Of a stretch of DNA of 64,000 nt, positions 1 through 12,247 are shown in pieces (the stretch's first letter is position 1; every line of letters starts with the position of its first letter). The notes beneath the pieces are model-generated. The model made no database searches and was not told the origin of the DNA. It was given only the letters and a program-made list of their open reading frames with translations. The position numbers and the translations under genes are program-made. This DNA comes from Burhinus oedicnemus (Eukaryota > Chordata > Aves > Charadriiformes > Burhinidae), in assembly GCA_008921705.1 (NCBI GenBank), contig VFFE01007015.1:591012-655011 (forward strand). Reading direction: 5' to 3'.

Positions 1-2731
1 TTTTGAGATTAATATGAATTTTGAATGAAAGATAATTCATCCCTTTATGAGGAAGAAAACCACTCTTCTACTCTGGAAAAGTAGATTTCTCCAGTCAACT
101 TTTTCTACAGAGTGAAAGAGAGGATAGTATAAGAACTCGGTTTTGTCTTACAATATTTTCCTTTAAAATAAGTAAAACCACATGCTACATGTTGACTAGA
201 GGAAGAGCTTGAAGATTCAGTTGAATAATCTTTTCATATAATTACAACTTTTGCATAGTACTCAGCTGTATTATTAATTTAACTAATATTAATCTGTAAC
301 ATTTATTGTTACTGTGACTGGTAACAATGATGGTGTTCATCACAGGGAATTACATATGTATGAATGCCATAAATAAAATTTGTGAATATAATTTGCTAGA
401 ATATTTCCAGTATTATGTCTTTTAATCAGAATAACTGAAAAGCAAGCAGTACTTTTTGATAATACTTTGGTAAACCCTTGCGCTCACCAAATTATCTCCT
501 TTAAGGACCATTCTTAGGTATTGGACAAGCGTTTTGCATATGTATTGATAAGAATTCCTGATTTAGACTAGATAACTCCAGGCATAATTTATTTATACTT
601 CTGTCTGATTGTTTTACTCACTTTTTACTGACTTACTCCTAAGTATCTAATATCCTAATCCGCAAGTTACTTCAGTGTCACAGCATTGCATTGCCTGTCA
701 CTTCAACAACCAATACTAAAATCAACCTTAACTAAAATGTCTAAAATCTGAATACAACACATGGAGAGAATTGGGCACCTCACACAGAATCACAGAAGCT
801 ATCACACAAAGGGAGGAGATGCTTAAGGAAACAAGGAAATGCACACACAAAATTAGAGGCAATGAATCTCAGTACGTAGCTATGGTACCCTTTCTTTTTT
901 CTCTCTTTGGTGCAATGAAGCAACAATACTCTGAGTACCTTTTTAGCTTTGAAATAATGTTTCTGTGTATCATAAAATACCCCATCAAAAGATTGTGACC
1001 CACCACTCATCCAGCCAAACTCATTATATGATGTTTGTAATCAGTCAGCTGAGTCAGAGGAGGCATTTTCTGTTTTATTTATGTTAAAAGCAGGAGGACA
1101 ATAGAAACAGCAAATAATACTAAAATACAGTGACATATTTTGGTTTGTGGATTAGTATGTCATTTGCAAATTTATGCATATAAACACTTTAATTATAATT
1201 CAGATTTCATTAATGAATATTTGCTAGTACAGGACTAGAATCTGAAGTTCCCTGGGGTCACATTTGCCTTTTCGGTTTTTGATCACCACTGTACACATTT
1301 TTGCTCTGGGAGATTTCTAGTGATGGAAGCCTGGAATCAGTCTTTCCTGTACTGAACTCTGCCTGAATGCTGCACAAAGTGGAGGAAGAGAGATATAATA
1401 AAAGAAATTCCATACAATTCTGCAAGGTTTCCTATTTCTCTTGTGTAAGTTAAGCTCTCCTTTGTTTAACTTCATCTTTAAATTGCTGTAGATTCTGTTG
1501 GCGGGTACTGAGAAAATTATATCTTTATCCCTGACAACCCCTTTGCTCAGTGACTGAAAATTAAACGAATACCAGGCTATGATCCAGATCCAAAGCCCTC
1601 ATGTCAAAGGGAAGGCCCTTTTGGATCCAGACTCGTGCAATCTACAATTGTCATAAATATAATTTAGATAAAAAAGAGCCATAAATAGTCCCTCCCTTCT
1701 CCAATTTTAAATAATAGATGGGGTGAAATAGAAAAAAAAAAACCCAAAACATAAAAATAAATGTTTTGATCTGGCAAATTTATGTTTCTTGAACATCTTA
1801 TTATCACCTAACGTGTCGATGCTTCAATTCACAAAGTAATCAAAACCACAACTTTTTGATGCTTTCCCTTATTTTATGGCACTTGCTTGAGCTGAAGAAA
1901 CAGAGTTTGACAGTATTATCAAAAAATATATTCAAGGGTTTGAAAATAAGCAACTAAGCAATAAAGTAATTCCTTTTTCTTTTTATAAAAAATAATGAAA
2001 ATTATTAGTTGATATTGCAATGGGCTATTGAGTTGGATCACATCCCAAAGAAATTTTAGTAGACTCTGTTTTACAATGTCTGTGACACACTGGATTTTTA
2101 AATTGCCGAATTATTTATTTTAAATATGGACTGCCACAGCTCTGGAAAATTGTATCTCATTTTAAAATGTGCTTCACTTAACTCTGAAATCCACATTTAA
2201 ATCTGGGACAGGAAATACCAGAAAACTGGAATAATTCTGAACATGACTTTAAAGCAGTACAAATCAAGCATTAAGTACAATGTTGAATGCAAATGTAGCC
2301 TGTCTTGTCTTCTATAATAGTCACTTATAAACAGTGTCCAACAAATTCTAGTGTTGATAACCTAGTCAAATATAGTAACCTTATCTCTCTTGAAAGACTT
2401 TGCAAACAGTTATATACTTCTAGATAAAGAAAACTTTTCTTGCTTTTGTTTATGAAGTAGGGTTAGATGACTAAGACATAGTGATTAACTTTAAGATGTT
2501 GGTAGTAGAAGAAGTAACACTGATCTAAGCACCTGAAAATGTACTCACAAAATAATTCCAATTAACCGTTTGGTTACTAGAACTTTTTTTTCCTCTGTAA
2601 CGTGTTGAAACCGTTCATGACTATATTGTTAAAAAGCTATCATAAAGCTATCAGAACTATCTGCATAGAGTTAAAAACAATGTTCACATATTTTCTTTCA
2701 TATATATTAATTTGAATCCTTCACTGGATAA

Positions 2732-2782
2732 CTCTCTCCTCCCCTCCCCTTCCCTCTTCTCTCCTCTTCTCCCCTCTCCTCT
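2732..2782. repeat. Polypyrimidine (C/T) tract
   Basis: About 50 consecutive C or T bases, a mix of CTC and CCCCT units, in otherwise AT-rich DNA. It is homopurine on the other strand, so it could form a triplex or be length-variable. There is no exon downstream that would make it a splice-acceptor tract. Confidence 0.85.
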
Positions 2783-4295
2783 GTATTTCTACTTGGAGTA
2801 ATGACTAATGTAATTTGGGTAACAAACAAGGACTAAAATATCCACCTTTTATGACTAAATTTTTGAATGGATAATCTTTTTGAGGCTGAGTTTGTTAGAA
2901 GGCTTAGTATTTTGAGCTTCAATCTTCATATGGAGACTTTGGGGCTTATATAACACAAGAATAAATAAGTAAATAAAATGTAATAGAAAATCATGAATGG
3001 GAGACATTCTGAAATCAATTTTCTTAATTGACATGCTTTTGGCTTATAGTAGACAGATAATATAATTCCTGTGATATGAAACATTTTTATTTTCAGACTT
3101 TTGTGGATTATTAAATTAAATTAATTTTTTAGTAGCAAATTATTTGGAGTTAATCAGTTGAGTAAAACTTTGGGGAAGATGTGTAAGCAGTGCTGGGTTT
3201 GAAGGGGTTTCTATTAATCGTAGTCTGAGAGCTGTAGCTGCTGCCAATGTGTGCTGTAGGACACAGCTGATGAACTGCTGATCTGTGAGACAACCAGGCA
3301 AAGGTACAACATGGAAATACTATTCAGCTAACAATGAAAGTAATACCAGAAGAAACACAGGAACCATTAGAAGCAGTCCATGAAATATTTGTGACTGTTG
3401 TGCAGTTTCAGAAGGAAACAGTTCTTTCTTATAAATAAATTATAATAAAAAGTTCTTCTAATTTTTCAGTTTGTAAGGGACCAATCAGTAGCTCTGAAAA
3501 TGCTTCATGTTCTTAGTGTATCACACAAAAGTTACTAGCAACTTGCAGCGGTCTGTGTTCAGGTGTAAATACATACAGATACATTTTGTAATATTTATAT
3601 TAAAAATACCTAGAAATATTCTGTCAAAACATATTTTAAATTAAACAGTTACAGTAAATGTAAGAGAATGAACAACAGCTCTTTATGTCTACTGAAGGTG
3701 GAAGAGGCTATTGTGCATCTTTCAAACGTTAGCTAGCAACCAATGAGAAAGAAATAGACTGCATTAGGAAAACATATTAAAAGAAACCTCTACAGCCAGG
3801 AAGTGATTTAATGATTAATCACTGTCAATGAACTAGGTTTTAGTGTTTACACTGAAATCCAGGTTCTCCTGGCTTTAGCAGAAAAAGGTTTACCTCTATG
3901 TACGTCTACACTGTCATTTAAAACAGGACCAGAAACTCTTCTCTGTACTGACGATGAGGTAGCCCAGATAGTGCATTCATGCTACATAGCATTTGGTCTT
4001 GTGTACGTTCCTATTTGACACACTTTTTTGTGAGTTGCTTTTTACAATGTTTTTGTTTGGTTCTGTTTTTTTCTTTCTTTCTCCCCCCCTTTTTTTCCCA
4101 GGCATCTGAACTATTGTGAGATCTCTACCGAAGACCCTCAGAGTTACATAATATGAAATAAAATTGAGGGTGTTTGTGACATGCTCTAGGAACATAAGGA
4201 CACGCGCAAGGATCTGCAGGAGTATCTGAGGATGCAAAGCCTTTGGGAAACTTCTGAGGACTGTGTAGCTCAAAGGGAACCAAACAAGGTGCAGT

Positions 4296-4300
4296 CTTGC
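4296..4300. repeat. Target-site duplication CTTGC, left copy
   Basis: CTTGC at 4296-4300 is repeated exactly at 5372-5376. The two copies lie at the two edges of the type-A LTR, which is the 5-bp duplication expected from retroviral integrase. Confidence 0.7.
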
Positions 4301-5371
4301 AGTGGTGGGTTGACCCTGGCTAGACACCAAGTACCCACCAAAGCCGCTCTATCACCCCCATCCTCCTCAACTGGACAAGGGAGAGAAAATGTAATGAAAG
4401 GTTTGTAGGTCGAGATAAGGACAAGGAGGGATCATTTAACAATTACAGTCATGAGCAAAAGAGATTCGACTTGGGAAAATTAGTTTAATTTATTAACAAT
4501 CAAAATCAGAATATGGTAATAAGAAATGAAACTAAATCTTAAAACATATTCCCCCTCATTTCTTTCTGGGCTCAACTTCACTTCCAATTTTCTCTATCTC
4601 CTCCCCCTGAACTGTGAAGGGGGACGGGGAAGGCGGGTTGTGTTCAGTTCATCACATGTTGTCTCTGCTGCTCCTTCCTCCTCAGGGGGAAGACTCCTCA
4701 CACTTTTCCTCTGCTCCAGTGTGGGCTCCCTCCCATTAGAGACAGTTCTCCATGAACTTCTCCAATGTGAGTCCTTCCGACAGGCTACAGTTCTTCATGA
4801 ACTGCTCCTGAGTGGGTCCCCTATGGGGTCACAAGTCCTGCCAGCAAACCTGGTCCAGCGTGGGCTCCTCTCTCTCCATGTGTCCACAGGTCCTGCCAGG
4901 GGCCCACTCCAGCTCTGGCTTCCCATGGGATCACAGCTTCCTTCAGGCATCCGCCTGCTGTGACGTGGCATCCTCCACAGGCTGCAGGCGAACATCTGCT
5001 CCACCATTAACCTCCATGGGCTGCAGGGAACAGCCTGCCTCACCATGGTCTTCACCACAGGCTGCAACGGAATCTGTGTTCCAGTGCCTGGAGTACCTCC
5101 TCCTCCTCCTTCTTCACTGACCTTGGTGTCCGCAGAGTGATTTCTCTCACATATTCTCAATGTTCTCTTCAGCTGCAGTTGAGCATGGTTTTTTTGCCCC
5201 CCTTCTCAGATATGTTATCCCAGAGGCGCTACCACTGTCGCTGATGGGCTCAACCTTGGAGCCAGCTGGCATTGGCTCTGTGGGATGCAGGGGAAGCTTC
5301 TAGTAGCTTCTCACAGAAGCCACCCCTGTAGCCCCCCTGCTACCAAAACCTTGCCATGCAAACACAATACA
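4301..5371 (-). mobile_element. Solo endogenous-retrovirus LTR, type A, copy 1
   Basis: A 1071-bp GC-richer block whose reverse complement matches the plus strand of 51520-52594 along most of its length. Read on the minus strand it begins TGTATTG. It contains degenerate repeats built on GCTGGAGCAG, then an AATAAA signal, and ends in a CAACCCACCACT edge. CTTGC flanks both ends. The length, the TG start, the 5-bp duplication and the absence of gag, pol or env sequence on either side fit a solo LTR left by recombination between two LTRs. I recognise this LTR type as common in bird genomes but do not assign a database name. The TATA region is decayed (ATATCTGAG instead of ATATTTAAG). Open frames of 102-145 codons inside it result from its GC-rich repeats and are not genes. 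Confidence 0.88.
4489..4494 (-). promoter_or_regulatory. Poly(A) signal of LTR type A
   Basis: TTTATT on the plus strand reads AATAAA on the minus strand, the LTR sense. It lies about 190 bp before the LTR 3' edge at 4301. It would have terminated proviral transcripts. Confidence 0.5.
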
Positions 5372-5376
5372 CTTGC
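5372..5376. repeat. Target-site duplication CTTGC, right copy
   Basis: Exact partner of 4296-4300, directly after the LTR edge ending ACAATACA. Confidence 0.7.
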
Positions 5377-7694
5377 TCACACTGTTTATTATGAACTTTG
5401 CCTGGCATACATTATCTTCCAAGCAGTGGAAAATAGTTCTACTATCTACAAATTTTTCTGAAATCTAAAATGTTCCTTTCCTTAATTGTTTTGAATAACT
5501 AATAAACACCGAGTGGTAGAAAACTTCTTATCCTAGACAAATGGATCTGCAATGTCTCTAAACCCATTTTTAAATGAAAACACAGATTCAGGTTATTTTA
5601 CAGGTTCTGCTTCATCCCTTAATGACATGACTGTTTCAATCAATAGTATTGGTGAAATACAGAATTTACAAAGTAAAGAAACAGTTATAAACATCAAAAA
5701 GGGTATTTTAGTTTAATTTAATTTAATTTTTTTGGAGATGGATAAGCTCACAACAAACCAGTAAAAATGCAAAATTGAGCAGAACATGGAGTTTTCCCCT
5801 ATCAAGTAGGAAACTTTTTGAAGGAGAGATTGAGGAAGCAGTGTAAATTTCACCACACAGATCATGAGTGTTGTGTTGACATTGGCACATTCTTTTATTA
5901 TTTTCACTAGCAGACATTACATGAAAATTATAGGAATGTTGCTAGCGTAAAATACAACAATTATTGGCAGAGCAAGAAATACTGCAATGGATAGTTCTTC
6001 TTTTGTAATTCATCCTCTGACTTTTATGATACTGTCCTCAAAAGTATGATGAAGGGACTAGTCATTAAGAACCTTCTGAAAGAAACAATGTTGTCAAGGT
6101 GGGTTGTTTTCAGGTTCTGCTATGGGAAAAAAAAAATTCAATTGTGTGAGCAAAGGGTAAATCCTGCATTTGGCCAGACATGAGAACAGATTAAAGTAAT
6201 CTACTGAAAGAGAGCTGTGCTTTTTGATGATGACACATCTACTTACAATTTAACAAAACAAAGAGGAAAGAGGCTTCTTTGAAGATTCTTCTGGAAGCCT
6301 CTCATTTGAAAAACTACTCAAATTTAATTACAGAGAGACTCAAGAAAGGATTATGTGTTGTTGGAATAATGTGGAGAAATTAATACAGTTTTTTAAAAAA
6401 GGCCTGTCAATCAACAAAATTGAGCTGTATGCACATAATCATCAGCAAAATCAAAGCAAAATTTGTGAATGGACACAATTTGTGTCCATTTCACTCAGAA
6501 TTTAAATTTCAAGCTCTGAGTGTCTTCCTCTTGAGAAAATAACTTCCCTTTTGTAAGTTTCTCTGACTGTCCACTCGCAAAGGTCACTGAAGAAGGGAAG
6601 AAGTTCCGTCCCCTGGTGCATAAATGGAGATCCAATATCAAACAAACCAGTTTTTTTCCATCTCTGAAAATATCTGTGCCTCAAACATATAGCAACTTAT
6701 TTTACAAACATACAACGAATATTTTAAAAGCATTTAGAATGCATGAAATACACTAGGAAAAAATGGAAAATACTTCTGAAATCTTCATAAAATTAAATCT
6801 TAAGGGCTAATCTCAGCATTGTGGCAAATAGCTGCTGAAGGGTAGTTACAGGTCCTTATTTCTCAATCGCAATACAGGAAGAACTGAGATTTTTGCTACA
6901 CAAAGGCAATCTCCACTTAGCAAAAAAGTATTTTCTCACAGAATGATTCCAAACTTAATTCTATTATTCCTATTCTCCTTAGCTGTGCTCTAGTTAACAT
7001 AATGTTATCACTACTTCCTGGACAGGTATTCATTAAGAGGGCAGAAAATATGTGAGCATAACTCTCGATTAGTGATTCAGACATTATATTGGGTGGCTTT
7101 CAACTAATTAATCCGCTGATTCTTTCAGCATGTGATCCCTAATGTATATCCAATAGACTCTCAAATTTCATTATACGGAACAGCTCATAGGCTATTCCTC
7201 AGCTGGTTTATTCACAGTGCTTGGCTTGCAGGTCCATTCTTTCAATGACACCTTTTGCCTGCTTTGGTGTTCAGGGCTGTCCAAGGATACTATTCAGTTC
7301 TTGGTTCTTCATTTGCATCCTGGTGTTTGGTGCTGGTGGTCTTGTCCTCTAAGACCAAGGTAGAAGCCTCTCATCCTTGCCTGTTATCTTCTTTTGCCCT
7401 GTGGCAAGATAAAACAGGCTCAAGAGACACAATGTTAACACCTTTCTTGCTTCCTTATTTTGAAGGTGTCAAAGGGTCAGTTTAGATTGTACACATTCTC
7501 TACCTCACTATATTTTACTTCTCTTCAATAGAATTTGCTAAGGAAACATCCTGAGAGTACAGCTGTGGAAACATAGAGGTGTATAGCATTATGACAAGTA
7601 TCTCTCATTGAGGGTGCCTCCTTATTATTGCTTCCTGCAAGCTAAGGAGAGGGTATTTCTGACAGGCAGCTCAGTGAAGAGGCACTTAAAGAGA
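5377..7694. other. AT-rich non-coding stretch
   Basis: No recognisable gene. A palindrome lies at 6465-6494. A 76-codon open frame at 7255-7485 (plus) has slightly higher GC but matches nothing I know, and no splice or promoter context supports it. Confidence 0.55.
6465..6494. repeat. Imperfect 30-bp palindrome
   Basis: The core AATGGACACAA at 6468-6478 is mirrored exactly by TTGTGTCCATT at 6480-6490, with a single T between. The arms extend outward as GTG and CAC with one bulged T. The DNA can form a cruciform and a transcript can form a hairpin. No flanking repeat shows where it came from. Confidence 0.85.
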
Positions 7695-7832
7695 GTATTG
7701 GGGCCAATTCTGCTTAATATCTTTATCAACAATCTGGATGAGGGGATCGAGTGCACCTTCAGTAAGTTTGAAGATGACACCAAGTTGGGTGGGAGTGTTG
7801 ACCTGCTTGAGGGTAGGATTGTTGTCCTTACG
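7695..7832 (+). mobile_element. CR1 LINE fragment, RT active-site region (subfamily b)
   Basis: The plus-strand translation reads [17 protein letters not shown], then [11 protein letters not shown], then VDLLEGR, which is the palm segment of CR1 ORF2 reverse transcriptase around the catalytic F/YADD box. The alanine of FADD is glutamate here (FEDD); both aspartates are kept. VDLLEGR matches the copies at 11.2 and 39.3 kb (subfamily b). The fragment stops abruptly at about 7832, where an LTR-like insert begins. On the far side CR1 sequence resumes but belongs to subfamily c, so this is not one interrupted element. Confidence 0.85.
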
Positions 7833-8098
7833 TGGGGTCATTTACCCGGTGTGCAAGACACCAATATACACACAGACTAAAGGTATTTATTTAAATCATT
7901 TCTGCAGAAATGGGTGCTAGGTGGTAATCCACAAAACTAGCACACCATCTTACAAACTCTTTGGAATATTTGTCGCTCTCAAGAAAATAACTAATTTCGA
8001 TTTTTGTGACTCTGACTCAGTGAAAGTCTTTTGTGGGAACTCTGACAGACAAATCAGTGAAAGTCCTGGAACTCTGACAGACAAATATTGAAACTACA
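7833..8098 (-). mobile_element. LTR-like insert between two CR1 pieces
   Basis: A 266-bp block with no CR1 similarity that begins TGGGGTCA and ends ACTACA on the plus strand, so it has TG..CA edges. On the minus strand an AATAAA lies at 7886-7891, about 53 bp from the 3' edge, as in an LTR. It carries an internal direct duplication (8018-8086). No TATA box and no matching target duplication were found (TTACG on the left, TTCCT on the right). It may be a partial LTR or some other insert. Confidence 0.4.
8018..8086. repeat. Two-copy direct repeat of about 35 bp
   Basis: CAGTGAAAGTC occurs at 8018-8028 and 8055-8065. GAACTCTGACAGACAAAT occurs at 8037-8054 and 8069-8086. Together they form a tandem duplication whose copies differ by a few bases in the middle. 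Confidence 0.85.
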
Positions 8099-8099
8099 T

Positions 8100-8405
8100 T
8101 CCTTTTAACGTGACAGGGAATGTTGTGACAGGACAAGGGGTAATAGTTTTAAACTGGAAGATGGTATATTTAGACTAGATATTAAGAAGAAATTCTTTAC
8201 TGTGAGGGTGGTAAGACACTGGAACAGGTTGCCCAGGGAAGCTGTGGAGGCCCCATCCCTTGAAGAGTTCAAAGCCAGGTTAGACGGGGCTTTGGGCAAC
8301 CAGCTCTAGTGGGAGGTGTCCCTGCCCATGGCAGGGGGGTTGGAACTAGATAATCCTTAAGGTCCCTTCCAACTCTGACCATTCTATGATTCTATGATTT
8401 TATGA
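8100..8405 (+). mobile_element. CR1 LINE 3' end (subfamily c)
   Basis: The last 60 or so codons of CR1 ORF2 are readable on the plus strand ([38 protein letters not shown]), with the ORF2 stop at 8307-8309. A short 3' UTR follows (GGTCCCTTCCAACTC) and then the CR1 tail of ATTCTATG-type repeats at 8381-8405. The terminal motifs match the copies at 30.3 and 37.2 kb (subfamily c). It is strongly 5'-truncated, as most CR1 copies are. Confidence 0.93.
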
Positions 8406-11224
8406 AAATATTTGAGATTCTATCACTCTCTGGAATATTCATGTCTGCCAGGAATAAAAATAATAATTTCTATTTCCCAATTTGCACCTGAGTCCCAAGT
8501 TATTATTGTATTTTTATTTATGTAATTCTTAGTTGAACTAGTTGACATTAATATTGAATAATTCTCTGAATATCCTTTCAACTTCACAGTGAATTGTAGC
8601 AAATTTGCTACCTGCCCCAATTAGGATTCAAATACCTCTTTCAGAAAGCTAAAATCAAGGAGGAACATATCCCCAGTAAAACTTATTTTAAATAAGAATA
8701 TCAGTAGATTTCAGGTGAATAATTTTAGGACACACAAATTTCATAGTAAAGGTAATACAGCACTAAATTATTGACACAAAATTGCCCCAAGTACCCCCAG
8801 AGTAAGAGTTGTATGTCACACTCAGTATATTTCAAGTAAAGTTTGATACTGTTTCTTTAGCGTGAAGGATTCTTGTCTGCCCATACTTATAGTGTATGAA
8901 ATTAAGATATCACTGGCAGACACACAAAAAGCCTTAAGTTAATCAAGTACTTGATTATGCCGAATTTTACAACTTACAATTTTTTAAATGGCAGTTCCAA
9001 AATAAACTTACAATTTGAGTGTTATTTGGGTAGCTATGGCTATCTATCTTAGCTATTGCTGTTATCTTACCTTAGCTGTGTACTTTAAAGAAAAAAATAA
9101 CACAGATTAAGAATTTTCCAACAGTACTACTGACAAGTCAGATTGAAGCAATTATTAAAAGCAGTGATAAATCCTCAATAAAAGTTGCCTGATTCCCAAG
9201 AACCTTCAGAACTCTGAAGATCACACTTATTTTCTTTTTTTTTTAACCATGAATACTTTCTAAATAAACTGACATTCAAAGAAGTTTAATGAAAGAAAGG
9301 AGTTGAGAAAGTCAGAGTAATGGGAATGTGATGTAATTATCTCAAGATAAATTAAAATTTATTATTGTCCTTTTACCAAAAAATCCAAATTATTTCTGAA
9401 ACATGCACCTTGTCAAAACTATCATTGAAAATAAGTAACAAATACCTTGACTAAAGTTAATATCTACAACAATCTTAGCTTCCAAGTTTGCAGTCTCAAC
9501 ATAACTGAAAAATTCCATTCTTCCACTTAATCTTTTTTAATAATTGTCTCTAGAAGAGATAATATCAAGTATTCTACTACAGAGTACAGTATCAGTGGAC
9601 AACAATATTTTATTTTAGTGTTGTGGCTTTCTTGGGGGTTTGTGGCTTGTTTGGTTTTGTTTTTTTTTAATACCATGAAACGTAAATGATGATTAATTAG
9701 CTATGGAAATACCGTTGATGTTCCCAATTTTTCAAAAACATAAAAAATTAACCACTCTGACGTTATGAACATTTTTACCCTGAGCATTCTCTAGCTTATT
9801 ATTTTCTTCTAATCTCCCAAACGGAAATTTCAATACAAAACCATGTAAAAATAATTTTATTAACCTTTTTTATTGCTTTCTTTAAAGACATGCTTTAAAA
9901 TACATTCAATACTTTGAGTTACAATTGATTTTAATACTTTTTAATTTTTGCAAAAGAAATCTTGTTTTGCACATGAACGATGTAAGCATCCTTCCCTTCT
10001 ATTCTCCAGAAATGAAGCAAAAAATCAAAGATCTTAAGAATTTTAATTGAGGGATCTGGTATGTAGTTCAGGAATGTTATTTGGGTAGAAATACTAATTA
10101 TTTAATAGTGATCAAGATAAGAACTTTTATCCTATAGATGGTAGAAAACACAGATTTCTAATGTAAAACTTTGGAATTTCCAAGCACTCCAGTTCTGCTA
10201 AAACAATAAACATCAAATACTTTTCTTCTGTGGGTATCAGAGGAGTTTACAAAAAGGTAGCCTTTATCATATCATTGAAATAGTTGGCCCAGAGGTCTAA
10301 ATAAACAAGATTCTCATACGTAAAACAAAAATAAGATAGGAGATAATGTGCCTCCTATGTTATTTCTCCAATTAGCTGATATTAAGCCTCCAATATCTAG
10401 GACATGGTAATAAGATGTTAAAAAATGTGTCTGATAGATGCTGTGATATAAGAATGAATTAATAATAAAAAAAAGCATGCGAAGATAACCAACTAGATTT
10501 ATCAGTCTTGCCTATGTTCAGTAATCCATCTCAGACAAATTTTAAGCATCTGCATAAGCCATGAAACCCAAACATTAAGGTTTTAAGTATTGTGAGAACA
10601 GCTTACTGGAGTAAGAATTACTCATGAAAATTAAGTCACTGTTTAGTGGAAAAACAAATATTCCATTAAGCAGTAAAGGATTTACTGAGGGGACACTCAC
10701 TTACCTGGGTTTTAGCCTTTTCAGTGACTTGTATTTTTCAGTCATTGCTTCACTCTAGATTGAGGAGCATGGGATATAAACTTGTGCCATGTGCCTCGCA
10801 TCCTTAAATTAATCTAATGTTTGTGTCTGTCCTTGTTCTGTAAGCAAACATCACAACTAGTCAGTATGCTCTAACTCACAGAGTTTGGTTAGCTTTTCAA
10901 TTATCCTGAAATGTTGATCATATGGGTTCCAAATAAACAATGGCTTAATCTTTATTTGTTTGTGTAAGAGTCAATAAAAGAGAATCCCATTACACTTTTA
11001 CTCTAAAATATTTGTGAAAATAACTTCTATGTTAATAATGAGGTGTCTGGGAAGTACAAAAAAATCATTTCATAAATTATATGGAAGACTCAAGAAGGGA
11101 TTTTGAAGAAGTGTTTTGGGTTTAAATTTTTGAGTTTTTTGTAAAATACAATTTGCTTCTCAGTTTTCAAACAAAAAGATACTTTAGAGGGACAGTGACG
11201 GCTGCATATATATATCACGTAGGA
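8406..11224. other. AT-rich non-coding stretch
   Basis: No gene, long open frame or recognisable repeat seen. The DNA is very AT-rich with short A and T runs only. Confidence 0.6.
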
Positions 11225-11232
11225 ATGACAAG

Positions 11233-12243
11233 ATGACCTGCTTAGTGGATGAGGGAAAGGCTACAGATGTTGTCTACCTGGACTTTAGTAAAGCCTTCAA
11301 CACTGTTTGCCACAGCATTCTCCTGGAGAAACTGGCTGCTCGTGGCTTGGATGGGCATACACTTCACTGGGTAATAAACTGGCTGGATGGCCAGGCCAAA
11401 AGGGTTGTGGTGAATGGAGTTAAATCCAGTTGGTGGTTGGTCACAAGTGGTCTTCCCCACGGCTCAGTATTGGGGCTGGTTCTGTTTAACATCTTTATCA
11501 ATGACCTGGACAAGGAGATCGAGTGCACCTTCAGTAAGTTTGCAGATGACACCAAGTTAGGTGGCAGCGTCGACCTGCGTGAGGGTAGAATGGCCCTACA
11601 GAGGGGTCTGGACAGCTTGGATCAGTGCACCAAGGCCAATGGTATGACATTCAACAAGGCGAAGTGCCGGATCCTGCACTTGGCTCACAACAACCCCATG
11701 CAGTGCTACAGGCTTGGGGAAGAGTGTCTGGAGAGCTGCCTGGCAGAAAAGGACCTGGGGGTGTTGGACGACAGCCAGCTGAATAGGAGCCGGCAGTGTG
11801 TCCAGGTGGCCAAGAAGGCCAATAGCATCCTGGCTTGTATCAGGAATAATGTGGTGAGCAGGACTAAGGAAGTGATCATCCTGCTGTACTCGGTGCTGGT
11901 GAGGCCCCACCTTGAATATTGTGTTCAGTTTTGGGCCCCTCAATACAAGAAAGACATTAAGGTGCTGAAGTTGCCCCCAGAGAAGGGCAACAAAGCTGGT
12001 GAGGGGTGTGGAGAACAAGCCTTATGAGGAGTGGCTGAGGGAACTGGGGTTGTTTAGCCTGGGAAAAAAGAGGCTGAGGGGAGACCTTATCACTGTCTAC
12101 AACTACCTGAGAGGAGGTTGTAGAGAGGTGGGAGTCAATCTCTTCTCCCAGGTAACAAGCAATAGAACAAGAGGAAATGGCCTCAAGTTACGCTGGGGAT
12201 GTTTAGATTGGATATTAAGAAAAATTTCTTTATGGAAAGGGTT
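11233..12243 (+). pseudogene. CR1 ORF2 reverse-transcriptase pseudogene
   Basis: The first 264 codons (11233-12027) stay open and hold DFSKAFNTV (palm motif A), GLPHGSVLG (normally [10 protein letters not shown]) and an intact FADD box with codons at 11539-11550. The LRPHLEYC-type motif (here [14 protein letters not shown]) follows. Near 11965-11975 the frame shifts by one base. The C-terminal segment continues in another frame from about 11999 ([32 protein letters not shown]). In life this protein reverse-transcribed CR1 RNA at the nicked target. The frameshift, the altered GVPQG motif and the lost end make it inactive. It is one of the best-preserved RT frames in the window. Confidence 0.9.
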
Positions 12244-12247
12244 ATCC

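Larger units (their letters stand above)
1..4300. other. AT-rich non-coding stretch
   Basis: No recognisable gene, exon, RNA gene or full repeat is seen. Open frames on both strands are under about 120 codons, are of low complexity and resemble no family I know. One pyrimidine-rich tract (2732-2782) is listed separately. It could be intron or intergenic DNA; the sequence alone does not decide. Confidence 0.6.

Noticed and set aside
3977..4330. 117-codon minus-strand frame
   Set aside because: It runs across the LTR boundary and a Lys/Gly low-complexity part; it is not a plausible gene.
4526..5160. Open frames of 102-145 codons on both strands
   Set aside because: They lie wholly inside LTR type A, are GC- and repeat-driven, overlap in three frames, and are not conserved in the second copy.
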